Below are positions 26,100 through 35,011 of a DNA stretch of 64,000 bases, in pieces. Where the stretch lies: NCBI RefSeq assembly GCF_014596945.1, contig NZ_JACVXB010000007.1, positions 125,171-189,170 on the forward strand. Direction: 5' to 3'. This DNA comes from Aestuariibaculum sediminum. GTDB taxonomy: Bacteria; Bacteroidota; Bacteroidia; Flavobacteriales; Flavobacteriaceae. Positions within the stretch are counted from its first letter, which is position 1. The number at the start of each line of letters is the position of its first letter. Under the pieces are notes generated by a model. It did not search any database. It saw nothing but the letters and a program-made list of their open reading frames with translations, and was not told the DNA's origin. The translations under genes were made by a program, and so were the position numbers.

Positions 26100-28307
26100 A
26101 TGAAAACAGATTTCACAATTAAAAACATCTTTTTAGCACATCTATTTACGGTTAAAATACTATTTGAAAACAGATTATTTTTTAGACTATCAATAATAAG
26201 CATATTGACGCTTTTTAGCTTTACACTTCATGCACAGCGTTATATGGAAAACCTTGACAGAGGCTTAATTGCCATGCGAACAAACACTAATTCGGTTCTT
26301 ATAAGCTGGCGTATCTTGGGTAACGAATACGCCGATAATGCCACCTACAATCTATATCGTGGATCAACATTAATTGCTTCCAATCTTAATGTTTCAAATT
26401 ATGTTGATGCAACCACTACAAATAATTCTTATAGCGTAGCTGCTGTTGTTAACGGAACAGAGCAAACCCCTTCTGCACTTACAAACATAAGAGGAAATCA
26501 GTATTTTACTATTCCAGTCAGATCGATTAACGGAGGCTACACAACTCATAATTTAAATGATGCTTCTGTTGGCGATTTGGATGGAGACGGACAATACGAA
26601 ATTGTTATAAAAAGACTCTCAAATGATGAATCTCCTAGCTCATCATATAATCACTACCTTGAAGCTTATGAACTTGACGGCACATTTATGTGGGCTATTG
26701 ATTTAGGACCTAATTTGTTACATGCAGTTGAGGTAAATTTTTTGGTATACGATTTTGACAATGATGGGAAAGCTGAAGTTATTACCAGAACATCAGATGG
26801 TATGATTGACGGTTTAGGTAATAATATTGGAGACAGAGATCAAGATGGAAAAATCAATTATCGTTCTTCAGCGGCACAAAATGGTTCTTTTTGGTTTAGA
26901 ACCCAAGGACCAGATTACATATCAGTTTTTAAAGGTGAAACTGGTGAAGAAATTGCATGGGATTTTTACATCGATCTTGCCCCAATAGAACAATGGGGAC
27001 GACCCGGTCAAAACCTTTCTCAACTTGGTCACAGAGCTACTAAGTGCATGTGGGCAGTTGCCTATCTCGATGGTGAAAATCCAAGTTTTGTCATCGGGAG
27101 AGGTATATATGAACGAATAAAACTTGAGGCTTGGAATTTTAGAGACGGTACGTTAACACAAGAGTGGGCTTGGGATAGTAGTCCTGATGGTGTAGCCACT
27201 TCTTATCACGGACAAGGTAACCATAACCTTGCTGTTGGTGATGTTGATGCTGATGGTAGAGACGAAATAACTTATGGAGCCATGGCAGTTGATGAATACG
27301 GCAATGGACTTTACTCTACTGGTTTTGGTCATGGTGATGCGGCTCATTTAGCAGATATTAACCCTGATATTCCTGGATTAGAATATTTTAGTTGTCAAGA
27401 GCACGCTGGTGGAACCGTTCCAGGTATATCTATAAGAAATGCGGCTGATGGCACAATACAATGGGCAAACTGGTCAAGCGGTGATATTGGAAGATGTATG
27501 GCCGCCGATGTCGATCCAAACTACAAAGGTATGGAAGTGTGGGGTTCTGATGGCTCTGGTCTTCGCAGTTGTACAGGTCAGCAAATATCAACAGCAATAC
27601 CAACTACCGCAGGAAATGGAAATTCTTACAATTTTGGTGTTTGGTGGGATGGTGATGTTCAACGTGAAATACTTGATCGAACTGTAATAACGAAATGGAA
27701 TGGAAACGGCACCGACAGAGTAGCTACATTATATAATATAACTTCTATTGATGACAATAATGGAACCAAATCAAATCCTTGCCTTATGGCTGATATTTTA
27801 GGGGATTGGCGAGAAGAAGTTATATACAGACGCAATGATAACACAGGTTTGGTTGTTTTTGTAACGCCTTTTACAACTGAACAAAGAATGTACACTTTAA
27901 TGCACGACCCTAATTACAGATCTGCTATTGCATGGCAAATGAATTCATATAACCAGCCTCCAAATTTAGGGTTTTATTTTGGTGGCGGAATGGCCACCCC
28001 TCCATCTCCTAATATTAAATTAGTAAATGCTGGAAAAGCCTTAAGTGTAGTCAAAAATGAAACAAGGGCTGATATAAATATTTATCCAAACCCTACTAGT
28101 GGTATTATCAATATCAATTTACCTGTTTATATTAATGATGTTATTAGCGAATTATATAACAATAATGGGGCATTGATTTCTAGCAAAAAGCATGAAATAA
28201 ATGGAAAAAACTTTGAATTAGATATTACAGACAAGCCTGTTGGAATATATTACTTAAAAATTAATTTAACAGAACCAGTAACTTTAAAGATTATAAAAAC
28301 CAATTAA
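26100..28307 (+). CDS. Rhamnogalacturonan lyase, PL11 family, with T9SS sorting domain
   Basis: 735 residues. The catalytic part (about 45-640) matches PL11 lyases such as YesW: RYMENLDRGLIAMRTNTNSV at the start, an Ig-like fold, then a beta-propeller with calcium-binding DxDxDG repeats (DLDGDGQYEIVIKR, DFDNDGKAEVITR, DVDADGRDEITYG), LEYFSCQEHAGG and DILGDWREEVIYR. It cleaves the rhamnogalacturonan I backbone of pectin by beta-elimination. The last ~80 residues (INIYPNPTSGIININLP … LKIIKTN) are a Por type A sorting domain, so export is by type 9 secretion. About 27 residues precede the signal peptide, so the true start may be later. It stands alone without susCD genes, next to the island boundary. 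Confidence 0.92.
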   Translation: MKTDFTIKNIFLAHLFTVKILFENRLFFRLSIISILTLFSFTLHAQRYMENLDRGLIAMRTNTNSVLISWRILGNEYADNATYNLYRGSTLIASNLNVSNYVDATTTNNSYSVAAVVNGTEQTPSALTNIRGNQYFTIPVRSINGGYTTHNLNDASVGDLDGDGQYEIVIKRLSNDESPSSSYNHYLEAYELDGTFMWAIDLGPNLLHAVEVNFLVYDFDNDGKAEVITRTSDGMIDGLGNNIGDRDQDGKINYRSSAAQNGSFWFRTQGPDYISVFKGETGEEIAWDFYIDLAPIEQWGRPGQNLSQLGHRATKCMWAVAYLDGENPSFVIGRGIYERIKLEAWNFRDGTLTQEWAWDSSPDGVATSYHGQGNHNLAVGDVDADGRDEITYGAMAVDEYGNGLYSTGFGHGDAAHLADINPDIPGLEYFSCQEHAGGTVPGISIRNAADGTIQWANWSSGDIGRCMAADVDPNYKGMEVWGSDGSGLRSCTGQQISTAIPTTAGNGNSYNFGVWWDGDVQREILDRTVITKWNGNGTDRVATLYNITSIDDNNGTKSNPCLMADILGDWREEVIYRRNDNTGLVVFVTPFTTEQRMYTLMHDPNYRSAIAWQMNSYNQPPNLGFYFGGGMATPPSPNIKLVNAGKALSVVKNETRADINIYPNPTSGIININLPVYINDVISELYNNNGALISSKKHEINGKNFELDITDKPVGIYYLKINLTEPVTLKIIKTN

Positions 28308-28327
28308 TACGCTTCCAAAAATTAGAG

Positions 28328-28368
28328 AACTGAAAATTTAAGGTATCCCCTAAAGTTTTCAGTTTTCA
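28328..28368 (+). terminator. Terminator of the PL11 lyase gene
   Basis: AACTGAAAA (28328-28336) pairs with TTTTCAGTT (28356-28364); inner TTTA/TAAA extends the stem. T-rich tail. It starts 20 bases after the stop. Confidence 0.7.
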
Positions 28369-28692
28369 TTTGGACAGGTAATAAAAAGTCGAACATTTTT
28401 TCTAAGACCAATGCTACAAAATAAAGGAGCTGTATTATCCTTTATTTTTCTATTATGAGCAATTACAAATGTTATTGTAATTTTTAAATCACTCACATTT
28501 ATAACACACTAAAAATCAACTAATTAATATGCTGCATCTAAAAATTAAAGTGTCACCTAATTGTATGCCTTTTTATGCAAAAAAGGATTAAAATTTAGAA
28601 TTTGTAGGAAGTTATGAAAAGTAAATATTCCTATTGTGTTTGGGAGCTTATGCCTAATAAAAACACATTTTATGCGAGTATAAATTTATAAG

Positions 28693-28711
28693 AAAAGTCG
28701 GGATGACAGGA
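28693..28711 (+). other. attL core (19-bp direct repeat)
   Basis: AAAAGTCGGGATGACAGGA, identical to 63604-63622. It duplicates the last 14 bases of the tRNA-Pro gene plus 5 bases beyond, marking the far end of the island. Confidence 0.9.
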
Positions 28712-28770
28712 AGATATGTATTTTCTCTTTTCTCAGAGAAATCAATAAGTAAGACAACTTCAAATGTTAT

Positions 28771-28791
28771 AGGTAACCGAATAGGTAACTT
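28771..28791 (+). repeat. Left sub-terminal repeat, putative integrase arm site
   Basis: Contains AGGTAACCGAATAGGTAAC and is identical over 21 bp to 63484-63504, in the same orientation. It carries two AGGTAAC heptamers 12 bases apart. Confidence 0.7.
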
Positions 28792-28893
28792 TTTTATTTG
28801 AACCTTTTGTTTTATTTTGACATAAAAATAGAAATTTATTATTGAAAGTCACAAAACTAGTAATAAATTTTATTCAATGTTAACAACTTATTT

Positions 28894-29697
28894 TTAAAAA
28901 TCATTATGAAGTTGGTGTTCAGTCAGAATTACTAATTTTCCAGAAATTATTGATTTTTTTAGGTTCGTTTCTCCAAATTTCTTTTCTAATATTTTAATAA
29001 TTTCAGGTCTTTGATTTTCATTCTTAATTGTTATATATCTAATATCTGTTATTTTGTCAATTTTAAGAATATAATCGGGTAAATGTGGCTTTTTAATTCT
29101 TTTATTTTTATAATCCTTGAACTCTTCATCATCTTCCTTAATGATTTCTAACTCTTCAACCTTTCTAAGTTTAGGTATAAATCTCCATTCTCTTTCTTGA
29201 TAAGTAATTATCACGTTTCCGTTATAATCAGTTTTCCAGTTTTTGAGAAATTGAACTGTTTTTTGAGAAATTGAGTATAAACTAAGTATTTGCTCTTCTG
29301 TTAAAGGATATTCTTTATTTGAAATCTTTTTGTGTTTATTATAAGAATCAAATAGACTTTTTTTAATAAACTGTTCCATTGTTAAGTTAAAACTAGTGTC
29401 ATATAGATTTTTAATTGGTGAATTTTCATGAATATAAATTACAGGTGATAATTCATGTTTAATAGCCCATTCCATACTCATCCCAATACCATATTTTCCA
29501 TAGTGCATATAATTATCTACATCTTTTATTGGAATATTGCAAAAACTAACCATTGGAATATAATACATAGAATTATTAATTCTTTCCTCACAATATGAAG
29601 GTGCAAATCCATTTTTTAATATTTTTTTTAACCATTCAAATTGTCCAGTGTAATGAAATATATGGTTTATCCTTTTTTGCTTAAATTCTTCTGGCAT
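28894..29697 (-). CDS. AbiGi-like abortive infection protein
   Basis: 267 residues. The N-terminal half has the AbiGi family pattern: INHIFHYTGQFEWLKKILKNGFAPSYCEE (about 10-38), YYIPMVSFCNIPIKDVDNYMHYGKYGIGMSMEWAIKHELSPVIYIH (about 45-90), and later TYQEREWRFIP near 164-174. AbiG was described in lactococci as a two-gene abortive infection system with AbiGi as the putative antitoxin/partner. No AbiGii-type nucleotidyltransferase lies beside it; the AbiEii protein 16 kb away belongs to its own pair. It is the outermost left cargo gene of the island and is separated from its neighbours by attC-like spacers. Family call fairly firm, mode of action unknown. Confidence 0.65.
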   Translation of the reverse strand: MPEEFKQKRINHIFHYTGQFEWLKKILKNGFAPSYCEERINNSMYYIPMVSFCNIPIKDVDNYMHYGKYGIGMSMEWAIKHELSPVIYIHENSPIKNLYDTSFNLTMEQFIKKSLFDSYNKHKKISNKEYPLTEEQILSLYSISQKTVQFLKNWKTDYNGNVIITYQEREWRFIPKLRKVEELEIIKEDDEEFKDYKNKRIKKPHLPDYILKIDKITDIRYITIKNENQRPEIIKILEKKFGETNLKKSIISGKLVILTEHQLHNDF

Positions 29698-29817
29698 GTT
29701 TTGTTTTCAGCTTATTGCTAATCTTTTTTCATTTAGTACTGACTTTAGTAATTCCAAGTGGAATCGGACATAGTTGAATCCTCCTTTATCGCAATTAACA
29801 TTTTTGTCTGTAGATTT
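29698..29817 (-). repeat. Cassette-type spacer 1 (degenerate attC-like)
   Basis: On the minus strand it carries GGAGGATTCAACTATGTCC and then GATTCCACTTGGA, a block shared in altered form with the spacers at 30598-30740 and 31905-32058. The outer complementary ends are not clear here. Confidence 0.4.
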
Positions 29818-30597
29818 TTATTCATTTCCTTTTGAATCTAATACTTTAGTTTCTATTCTATAAATTTCAAAAACTACCTTGGCTTTATTTCTTGTGCGCT
29901 TATCATTACTAATAAAATAATCACAATAACTCGAAAAATGACAGTGACTTGCGTCCCAAAGTCGAGCATAATTGGATTTCTCATTGTATTTATCCTTCCA
30001 ATACCCAACCATATCCAACATTTCAAAAATTCCAGCAAATCTATTATGAAGTCCCATTTCTTTGCCTTGAGGATGAAACTCAATTGCTTTTTCAATCATT
30101 CCCACGAGTGAAAATCCTCCTATTAAATCTCTTTTAGAGTTTATTTGTTCAATAACTTCTTTTGGAGAGTAATTGTTTATTCGCATTGGGTCAATGTTCA
30201 GTTGTTTCCTAAATTCTGCTCTTTGCACTTCACTTACTGTGTTTACCATTCTTTTCATCATGTTTTGAGCGAAAGGAACATCATTTATTGTGTCAAAAAC
30301 TACATTTGGCTCTTCTTTTAGTTTATAAACTTTATTTGATGGTAATTCTTGAAATAAATAGTTATTATTTGTAACACTCGAAATTGTTCTAAATCGCTTT
30401 TCAAGTCTAATTTTTAGTTCGGAATTAGTTTTAGCTGTAATTTCATTTGCTTCATGAAGATGAGAAGCAGAGTAAAAAAAGTCAGTTATGTTATGATCAA
30501 TATTTTTCATTAATTCAATAGTCGACAATGAATTTTGTTCAATGTCAACGAAAATATTATTGTCTAAATATGCTGCTTTCTTCAAAATCACTGGCAA
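29818..30597 (-). CDS. PIN-like nuclease-fold protein
   Basis: 259 residues. The start PVILKKAAYLDNNIFVDIE has the PIN-domain first strand with Asp12, and the C-terminal block ARLWDASHCHFSSYCDYFISNDKRTRNKAKVVFEIY (about 206-241) has the later acidic residues and the SNDKRxRxKA pattern seen in PIN-type RNases. The middle is helical and unfamiliar. It may be a defence or toxin RNase; no antitoxin is adjacent. It stands as a single-gene unit between two related spacers. Fold call moderate, function inferred. Confidence 0.6.
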   Translation of the reverse strand: MPVILKKAAYLDNNIFVDIEQNSLSTIELMKNIDHNITDFFYSASHLHEANEITAKTNSELKIRLEKRFRTISSVTNNNYLFQELPSNKVYKLKEEPNVVFDTINDVPFAQNMMKRMVNTVSEVQRAEFRKQLNIDPMRINNYSPKEVIEQINSKRDLIGGFSLVGMIEKAIEFHPQGKEMGLHNRFAGIFEMLDMVGYWKDKYNEKSNYARLWDASHCHFSSYCDYFISNDKRTRNKAKVVFEIYRIETKVLDSKGNE

Positions 30598-30740
30598 CAG
30601 TTCCTAAAACTAGTAGTTATCGGTTTGTTTTACTTTGTTTTTCAGTTTGGCACTATTATTATATTATCTATTCAGAGTGGATTCGTACTCAGTAGAATCT
30701 ACCGTATTTGTAATTATATATTGTTTGATTTAGTACTTTT
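30598..30740 (-). repeat. Cassette-type spacer 2 (attC-like)
   Basis: Shares CGGTTTGTTTTACTTTG, CAGTTTGGCACT and the block AGTGGATTCGTACTCAGTAG with spacer 3 (plus-strand reading), allowing mismatches. It ends at GTTGCC-like sequence on the minus strand just before the PIN gene. Confidence 0.45.
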
Positions 30741-31904
30741 TCAAACTTCTCTTATTTTCGGGTTTTTAAAATATCCTAAATCTTTACTCATTTCTTCAGC
30801 CCTCTTTCTAAATTCATCAGAAAACTCTGGGTAATAAGAGTAGGAAAAATCTATGGAAAAGCCTTTTGGATTATATTTTTCTGTGGCTAATCCTATTACT
30901 GTTGTACATTCAAATCTTGCCCTACCAACGAAACTTCTTAATTGTAATTCCTTCGACCTTTCTGTTCTATTTTCAAACTCTCCCAATAGAAAGACATAAA
31001 TTGTCTCTGGATTATTAAATGATTTAATTATTCTTGACCTAGAAATAGGTTTTTCGTTTACTCCAATAAAATCAATGAACTGTTTGCTTAACATTTTTCG
31101 AGAATTTCGATCTTCTCTAGCCATTTGTCTGATAGTTCGCTCTAAATCAGTCCTGCTTGTTTCGGTGACTAATTCATCATTTCTAAAATCTTCTATTAGT
31201 TTTTCAATTAAATTATCCCAAACATAACTTATTTCTAAATCGGCTAACACTTTTTGATATTCTTGGTCATTCCTTAATCCTTGATAAATATCGTCATGAA
31301 AAATAACCAAATCAGCTTCTCGTGGAAATGAGTAGTTATTAGACAAATAATATCCTAACATATCTTCTTCCCCATAAGTAAATGGATATTTGCTTTCTCT
31401 AATAAATAATTCTTTAGCTGTTAAGTAGTTTAGAAAATCCTTTATTGTGTCTAATTCAGATAAAACTATTTTTACTGACCTTTCATCAAAAACGTGGATA
31501 AACCCATTTCCAAAATCTCCGTATCGTAACGGGAATTTTTCTCCTCTTCCAAATGCCACGCAAATTCTATGAATTTTCCAATTGACATTCTTTGGTAATT
31601 CAATAGTTGTTGTTTTATCATCTAAGTTTATTTTATCAACTGTGTTTAAATATCTTTCAGCTCCATAAACTTGTTTGGCTGATGAATGAATTGCTCTATC
31701 AAACCATCTTTCAATATCCAATTCTATATTTCCAGAATCCTTAATATTAATTTCTTTCACGGAAAATATTATAATATCAGGTTCACAAATAATTAGGACA
31801 TCGCACAATTCTTTTCCTTTCTTTCCTATGGGGTTCGGAAAACTCCAAAGAGATAGAAAGGTTTTGTTGCAAAGCTCATAAACAAATTTCTCTGTTCTTG
31901 TCAT
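30741..31904 (-). CDS. Hypothetical protein with N-terminal PD-(D/E)XK-like nuclease motif
   Basis: 387 residues. The N-terminus has the pattern EKFVYELCNKTFLSLWSFPNP…GKELCDVLII…IIIFSVKEINI: an early glutamate (E10), D35 and K50/E51 spaced as in restriction-endonuclease-like folds. The rest, including SSAKQVYGAERYL and the C-terminal GRARFECTTVIGLATEKY, is not familiar. It could be a stand-alone defence nuclease. It lies alone between spacers 2 and 3 without an overlapping partner. Fold assignment tentative. Confidence 0.5.
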   Translation of the reverse strand: MTRTEKFVYELCNKTFLSLWSFPNPIGKKGKELCDVLIICEPDIIIFSVKEINIKDSGNIELDIERWFDRAIHSSAKQVYGAERYLNTVDKINLDDKTTTIELPKNVNWKIHRICVAFGRGEKFPLRYGDFGNGFIHVFDERSVKIVLSELDTIKDFLNYLTAKELFIRESKYPFTYGEEDMLGYYLSNNYSFPREADLVIFHDDIYQGLRNDQEYQKVLADLEISYVWDNLIEKLIEDFRNDELVTETSRTDLERTIRQMAREDRNSRKMLSKQFIDFIGVNEKPISRSRIIKSFNNPETIYVFLLGEFENRTERSKELQLRSFVGRARFECTTVIGLATEKYNPKGFSIDFSYSYYPEFSDEFRKRAEEMSKDLGYFKNPKIREV

Positions 31905-32058
31905 TCTCTCATATTATGCCAACAGCTTTTATCACTGCTAGTTGTTGGTTGGTTTAATTTGTTTTCCGGTTTAGCACTTACGTTAACAACTCCGTGTGAA
32001 ATCGGAAGTAGTCGAATTCTCCCTAAGCGTGGCTAGGACATTTTGTTGGCACGTGTTT
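31905..32058 (-). repeat. Cassette-type spacer 3 (attC-like, best preserved)
   Basis: The ends TGCCAACA (31917-31924) and TGTTGGCA (32042-32049) are exact complements 133 bp apart, within the size range of integron attC sites. The interior shares CGGTTTAGCACT and GTGTGAAATCGGAAGTAG-like blocks with spacers 1 and 2. Confidence 0.5.
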
Positions 32059-32457
32059 TTAATTCCGCTTTTCGGTATTTAAAGAATCTAATTTCCTTTT
32101 TAATTCGAATATTATTGTGTTCTGTTCTCTCAGACTGTTTTCGTATCCCAATTTTAACACGCTTATTTCGGTTTGTAGATTATGTATTTCCTTTAAGGTT
32201 TCGTTTTCGGAAGCTGATCCCAAAATATTTGTAAAAAAGAAAGTTATTAATCCTCCAATCATTAAATAAATCAAATTAGTTATGTTTTCCCATTTTAACT
32301 TTCGAAGCATCCGTCTTGAAATTTCATTTTGTTTTTGCGCTGTGTCTGCATCCAATAATTCCCTTTCAAGGCCTTTTGCGTATGGCAAATTTTTCTCTAA
32401 AGTTTTATTTGTCAATTTATATTTTTCCATTTTTTCAAATTGTTCGCTAGGTGACAC
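32059..32457 (-). CDS. Small membrane protein with coiled coil
   Basis: 132 residues: a charged helical N-terminus, one membrane helix at about 58-76 (ITNLIYLMIGGLITFFFTN), then a heptad-rich C-terminus (LKEIHNLQTEISVLKLGYEN and IIFELKRKLDSLN) predicted to form a coiled coil. Family unknown. It occupies one of the single-gene units in the cassette-like region and has no signal peptide. An internal Met (MEKYKL) is an alternative start. Confidence 0.55.
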   Translation of the reverse strand: MSPSEQFEKMEKYKLTNKTLEKNLPYAKGLERELLDADTAQKQNEISRRMLRKLKWENITNLIYLMIGGLITFFFTNILGSASENETLKEIHNLQTEISVLKLGYENSLREQNTIIFELKRKLDSLNTEKRN

Positions 32458-32569
32458 TGTTTACCCAAGTTAAAGCTTAGACCTTACTCTAAATTAGTTT
32501 CTAACCTTATATTAGATTTTTTATTTCTTAATTCTATTAAAGGATTTCAACCGCAATGAGAACAGTTTG

Positions 32570-33391
32570 TTATCCATAATTTATTTCAATCATTGAAAAT
32601 TCATATATTGAATTAAAACCAACTGCCTTGCAAACTCGGTTTGATCCGACTTCATTTCTATCAGTCATTACATAAACAGCTCCATTCTCATTTTCCAATA
32701 ATTTCGAGCAATGAGAAAGTAAGATTTTGCCATAACCTTTTTCTCTGTGTTCTGGATTTGTAAACAATATTCCGATATCAGGGTCTATAATTGAACAAAA
32801 GCTTAAGAGATTATTTGATTTATTCTTAAGTGTATAAACTTTAGCTGTATGTATTAGTTGAAACATTCTTTGCTGCATCTCCGACAATGATTTATCATTC
32901 TCTCCCTTATATTCTTCGTGATAGTACAGTTGAAGCATTATAGCCAATTCATTCAGTTCTGACATTTTGCCTAATTCAATTTTGAGTCCATTTGTTTCAA
33001 AATCTATTATTTTGTCCGATTTGTAAAATATTCTTTCTTTCCGAACGGTATATTTGTCAACCTTGAAATATTCAATTAATTCTCCAATTAATTTAGCTTC
33101 CCCACCAGCCGCATAATTCGTGTAGTCGTTCAAGTCAAATATTTGCTTTATTTCACTAAACTGCGCTTTATTCCAATTATGTCCATAAATTAAAAGAATA
33201 TCTCCGTGTAATATTAGAATCCAGCCATCTCCAGTCTTATTGATTAATGAAGCATCATATAGCTTTCGGATTCCACTTTGAACTCCATCTATATAGTCCT
33301 TTAAATATTTATGTTTGAAAAGATTTATTCCGATTTCTTGAAATAAAACTTTATTAAATTCTTGAGGGTTGTCTTTTGGTGTTAAGTTCAT
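32570..33391 (-). CDS. GNAT family N-acetyltransferase
   Basis: 273 residues. The C-terminal half (about 145-273) is a GNAT domain: LLSFCSIIDPDIGILFTNPEHREKGYGKILLSHCSKLL with the acetyl-CoA loop REKGYG, followed by AVYVMTDRNEVGSNRVCKAVGF, the usual 'N..a..ly.k.GF' ending. The N-terminal half is a helical extension often present in GNAT proteins carried as gene cassettes. The substrate cannot be inferred. It is a single-gene unit in the cassette-like region, 126 bases from the TIR gene upstream. Confidence 0.8.
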   Translation of the reverse strand: MNLTPKDNPQEFNKVLFQEIGINLFKHKYLKDYIDGVQSGIRKLYDASLINKTGDGWILILHGDILLIYGHNWNKAQFSEIKQIFDLNDYTNYAAGGEAKLIGELIEYFKVDKYTVRKERIFYKSDKIIDFETNGLKIELGKMSELNELAIMLQLYYHEEYKGENDKSLSEMQQRMFQLIHTAKVYTLKNKSNNLLSFCSIIDPDIGILFTNPEHREKGYGKILLSHCSKLLENENGAVYVMTDRNEVGSNRVCKAVGFNSIYEFSMIEINYG

Positions 33392-33517
33392 TAAATTGTA
33401 GCTAACGGATTCTTTACTTTATCCTTAACAATAAGGTTGTTCTTAAATATTTTACTCTTGTTTTTAGGGATTAATAGCAATTTTTCACAAGATTCGTTGT
33501 TAGTAACTGATATTTTT

Positions 33518-34126
33518 TCACAATGTCCAATTTAGGACACCATCTAATGGATGTTTCATATTTGAAGCAGAGAAAACACGTTTTTCCTGAATCAATGAAT
33601 TTTCCATTCGATTAGTGATTTTTGATATGTAATTATTTAGACTTTTAGTTCCTCTAATAATATTTCCAACTTGCATATAATCTGGAAGACTTCTTTCTGA
33701 TATGTCTTTTAATGTCAAAATAGATAGTTTTATTCTATCTGGTTTTTCATCTTTTTTTAAACCTTTGTCTAAAATTGCTGAATGTCCATAACCAACTTCA
33801 AATGGAACCCATTGAGATTTGTACGTTTTCTCGGAAACAACAACTAGCATATGGGTACTATTCCTAATCCCTTCTTTTATACTTTCTGTAATTTTTATTG
33901 GATCTTTTTCTCTTGCTGCAATTTGAAGTTCATTATCTAACTCATCTAAATAGTAGTCGATTTCTGCTTGTTTTAAGTATTCCGCTATTTTTCTACATTC
34001 AACTTTATCTTCTTTCTTATGACTTAAAAAAACACAAGGTCTTTTCTTAAAATTTGAGGAATCGTAGGCTGTCAATAACCACTCAATATTTTCATAGACA
34101 TTTGCCTTATTTAATCCTTTCTTCAT
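33518..34126 (-). CDS. TIR domain protein (third gene of TIR-SLATT-TIR operon)
   Basis: 202 residues. TIR fold landmarks: first strand and BB-like loop RPCVFLSHKKEDKVECRKIAEYL (about 29-51), IDYYLDELDNEL, the helix ITESIKEGIRNSTHMLVVVSEKTY (79-102), and SQWVPFEVGYG (105-114), in which W106 and E110 occupy the place of the catalytic glutamate of NADase TIR domains (WxxxE). A C-terminal helical tail of ~50 residues follows. It begins at the base after the SLATT stop, so it is the last gene of a tightly packed three-gene operon. It probably consumes NAD or makes a cADPR-type signal; which TIR does which is unknown. Confidence 0.82.
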   Translation of the reverse strand: MKKGLNKANVYENIEWLLTAYDSSNFKKRPCVFLSHKKEDKVECRKIAEYLKQAEIDYYLDELDNELQIAAREKDPIKITESIKEGIRNSTHMLVVVSEKTYKSQWVPFEVGYGHSAILDKGLKKDEKPDRIKLSILTLKDISERSLPDYMQVGNIIRGTKSLNNYISKITNRMENSLIQEKRVFSASNMKHPLDGVLNWTL

Positions 34127-35011
34127 TTACTTTCGTCTTTGTGCCAACCAAAGTGTGTGTTCTCTGGAAATAGCATTTTCTGAATCTAGAATGAATTCAG
34201 ATAGTTCTTCTTCTGTGCTTACATTGTAAGATAGTTGCTTAATGAAATTTAACTCTTCAGATGCTGTTGTGTAAGCCTGTTTTTGTTCTTGATGTTGTTT
34301 TATTTGTAACCAACTAATTGCTGAAGAAGCAATTGTAGTTAACAATCCTACGACATTCCAATTACTTTCTGGATTATTCATAAGAACTACAATAGATATT
34401 AATGCCAGAAATTGAGAAGCTATGATTACCCAAAACCAAAAATTATATCTGACTTTATTCCATTCAGCTTTTTTTGAATACCAACCTTGTTGGTCTTCTA
34501 TTCTATTTTTAATGTAGTAGCTTTTTCGCTCGTACATTGAGAGATTTCTTAATTCAACCATTTTAGACGTAATAATTTCTTGGTTCAGTATTTTAGAATC
34601 CATAGATTTTGATAAATCCTTAAATTCGTTCGAAACTTCTCTAATTCTCTGAATAAATCTTTCTTTTGCAGTGTTTATGTTTAAACCTTGTTCAAAATAT
34701 TCGGCACAAGTTACAAATCTCCAAGTAAGTGTTTTACTTGATTCTGCCAAAGCTCTTCCTTGATACCAAATGTCCTCGTATTTTTTACTTTTTAAAACGA
34801 TAGTTAATATCAAACCTATAAGCAGAAATAATCCAGTAAAACTATAAACCCAAAATTTTTGAGAAACATCTTGAAAACTATAAATAGCGAGTAATGCTGC
34901 AATAATCATTGAAATTAAATCTATACGAATAATATTCAGATATGATTTTTGAGATTTAATAGAGATGCTATCAGCAGCCTGAAAATAATTTGGGAAATCT
35001 TTTAATTCCAT
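34127..35011 (-). CDS. Tandem SLATT (DUF4231-type) four-helix membrane protein
   Basis: 294 residues with four membrane helices arranged as two hairpins: about 27-46 and 55-73, then 190-211 and 218-236. After the first hairpin comes DIWYQGRALAESSKTLTWRFVTCAEYF (80-106), and after the second HQEQKQAYTTASEELNFI and DSENAISREHTLWLAQRRK at the C-terminus. Both are the conserved cytoplasmic blocks of SLATT domains, here duplicated. SLATT proteins are predicted membrane-disrupting effectors in nucleotide-signalling immunity. Its ATG overlaps the stop of the ThsB-like gene (TAATG), and the second TIR follows with no gap. No separate ligand-sensing domain is visible. Confidence 0.8.
   Translation of the reverse strand: MELKDFPNYFQAADSISIKSQKSYLNIIRIDLISMIIAALLAIYSFQDVSQKFWVYSFTGLFLLIGLILTIVLKSKKYEDIWYQGRALAESSKTLTWRFVTCAEYFEQGLNINTAKERFIQRIREVSNEFKDLSKSMDSKILNQEIITSKMVELRNLSMYERKSYYIKNRIEDQQGWYSKKAEWNKVRYNFWFWVIIASQFLALISIVVLMNNPESNWNVVGLLTTIASSAISWLQIKQHQEQKQAYTTASEELNFIKQLSYNVSTEEELSEFILDSENAISREHTLWLAQRRK

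Noticed and set aside
30625..30834. 69-codon plus-strand frame across spacer 2
   Set aside because: It spans the spacer repeat and the end of an opposite gene, with no start signal or family features.
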